Source of the DNA: Ningiella ruwaisensis
GTDB taxonomy: Bacteria; Pseudomonadota; Gammaproteobacteria; Enterobacterales; Alteromonadaceae
Assembly (NCBI RefSeq): GCF_004798935.1
Contig: NZ_RAHT01000008.1
Location: 1 to 64,000 of the forward strand
Reading direction: 5' to 3'
Length of the DNA stretch: 64,000 bases
Shown: positions 63,653 through 64,000 of the stretch, one piece after another
Position numbering within the stretch: position 1 is the stretch's first letter
Layout of the letters: each line of letters begins with the position of its first letter
Notes under the pieces: generated by a model
Told to the model about the DNA's origin: nothing
Databases searched by the model: none
Seen by the model: only the letters and a program-made list of their open reading frames with translations
Made by a program: the position numbers and the translations under genes

Positions 63653-64000
63653 ATGAATAAACCCCATTTAAAATCAGGCAAGCTATCAAAACAGCTTCTT
63701 TTTTATATCATTGCGCTGTTCATTCCTGTTTTGTTTTTTGTCTTACTGGAATTTACGCTGAGATTATTCGATTATGGCAAATCTACACCGCTTTTTATCG
63801 ACAATCCTGCAAACTCTCACTACATCCTTCCCCGACCAGACATCATGTCTCGCTATTTTCCCGATCCAGCCAGTCAACCACAGGTCACCCTCGAGGCTAA
63901 TTTTTTATTAAAGGACAAACCTGAAAACGGACTGCGTATTTTTGTGCAAGGTGGAAGCACCGCCGCCGGCTTTCCCTATGGATTGGGTGCATCTCTCGCT
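63653..64000 (+). CDS. SGNH/GDSL-like hydrolase membrane protein, second tandem copy (cut by window end)
   Basis: First 116 codons only. N-terminal membrane segment (FYIIALFIPVLFFVLLEF) and block I (VQGGSTAAGFPYG) align directly with the preceding gene, including PLF, RPDI/NPDI and PASxxPQV. The 73-bp gap suggests cotranscription. Starts at ATG 63653. Confidence 0.85.
   Translation, partial: MNKPHLKSGKLSKQLLFYIIALFIPVLFFVLLEFTLRLFDYGKSTPLFIDNPANSHYILPRPDIMSRYFPDPASQPQVTLEANFLLKDKPENGLRIFVQGGSTAAGFPYGLGASLA

Noticed and set aside
63630-63659. Eight-codon frame overlapping the start of the second SGNH gene
   Set aside because: Could be a coupling leader peptide, but no ribosome site or sequence pattern supports it.

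Overview
The window reads as a chromosomal segment of a marine gammaproteobacterium close to the Alteromonadaceae (Alteromonas/Glaciecola/Aestuariibacter type). Signs of this are the moderately AT-rich DNA, the yejK / yejL-yejM block, an SohB-YciK-CmoM-YbgI-TrhO core set typical of the group, a large penicillin-acylase-like lipoprotein, a VolA/Pla-1 type lipase, a GH13-GH31 maltodextrin locus, and valine-degradation genes with a probable LiuR box. No rRNA, prophage, CRISPR array or intact insertion sequence was seen. One tRNA, Arg(UCG), is present.

Layout. 0-3 kb: CoA-transferase pair scoAB and a DEAD-box RNA helicase. 3-11 kb: small membrane and EF-hand proteins, trhO, a receiver-TPR response regulator, an EamA transporter, a DUF6279 lipoprotein, pfkA and an Mpo1-like protein. 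11-20 kb: M61 peptidase, gnd, M23 peptidase, a tandem pterin-synthase-like protein, yejK, and the divergent yejL-yejM. 20-28.4 kb: an accessory island of small genes, almost all on the minus strand. It holds gmhB with an apparent ATT start, an HTH-membrane regulator broken by a stop codon behind five exactly 11-bp-spaced repeats, two small TonB-C-like lipoproteins, and a short run of integron-type cassettes with attC-like sites. 28.6-30.3 kb: LysR regulator, a secreted protein, tRNA-Arg. 30.4-35.5 kb: valine catabolism operon mmsA - acyl-CoA dehydrogenase - hydroxyisobutyryl-CoA hydrolase - mmsB. 36-41 kb: a second receiver-TPR protein, glutathione peroxidase, cmoM, Nif3/YbgI, a lysine-rich protein and sohB. 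41.5-50 kb: acylase and lipase lipoproteins, yciK, glnS. 50-58.6 kb: maltose/maltodextrin locus (LacI regulator, MFS permease, decayed tryptophan-halogenase-like gene, GH31 and GH13 enzymes). 58.6-64 kb: carbamoyltransferase - SxtJ-like - DUF5989 module facing two tandem SGNH-hydrolase membrane proteins, the second cut by the window end.

The strongest unexplained signal is a pair of large structured inverted-repeat elements, at 13253-13356 (before gnd) and 61338-61497 (before the SGNH genes). Their long outer stems have unrelated sequences, but both enclose the same small core: a hairpin with an ATGGAT loop, a TCRAGCR linker, a second hairpin with an ATGGAY loop, and a CAGC motif. The inner stems differ by compensatory changes. 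This is the pattern of a structured RNA or a hairpin-forming DNA element, not of chance. Other points of interest are the regulator with iterated repeats, the cassette cluster without a visible integrase, and the carbamoyltransferase/SxtJ/DUF5989/SGNH locus.
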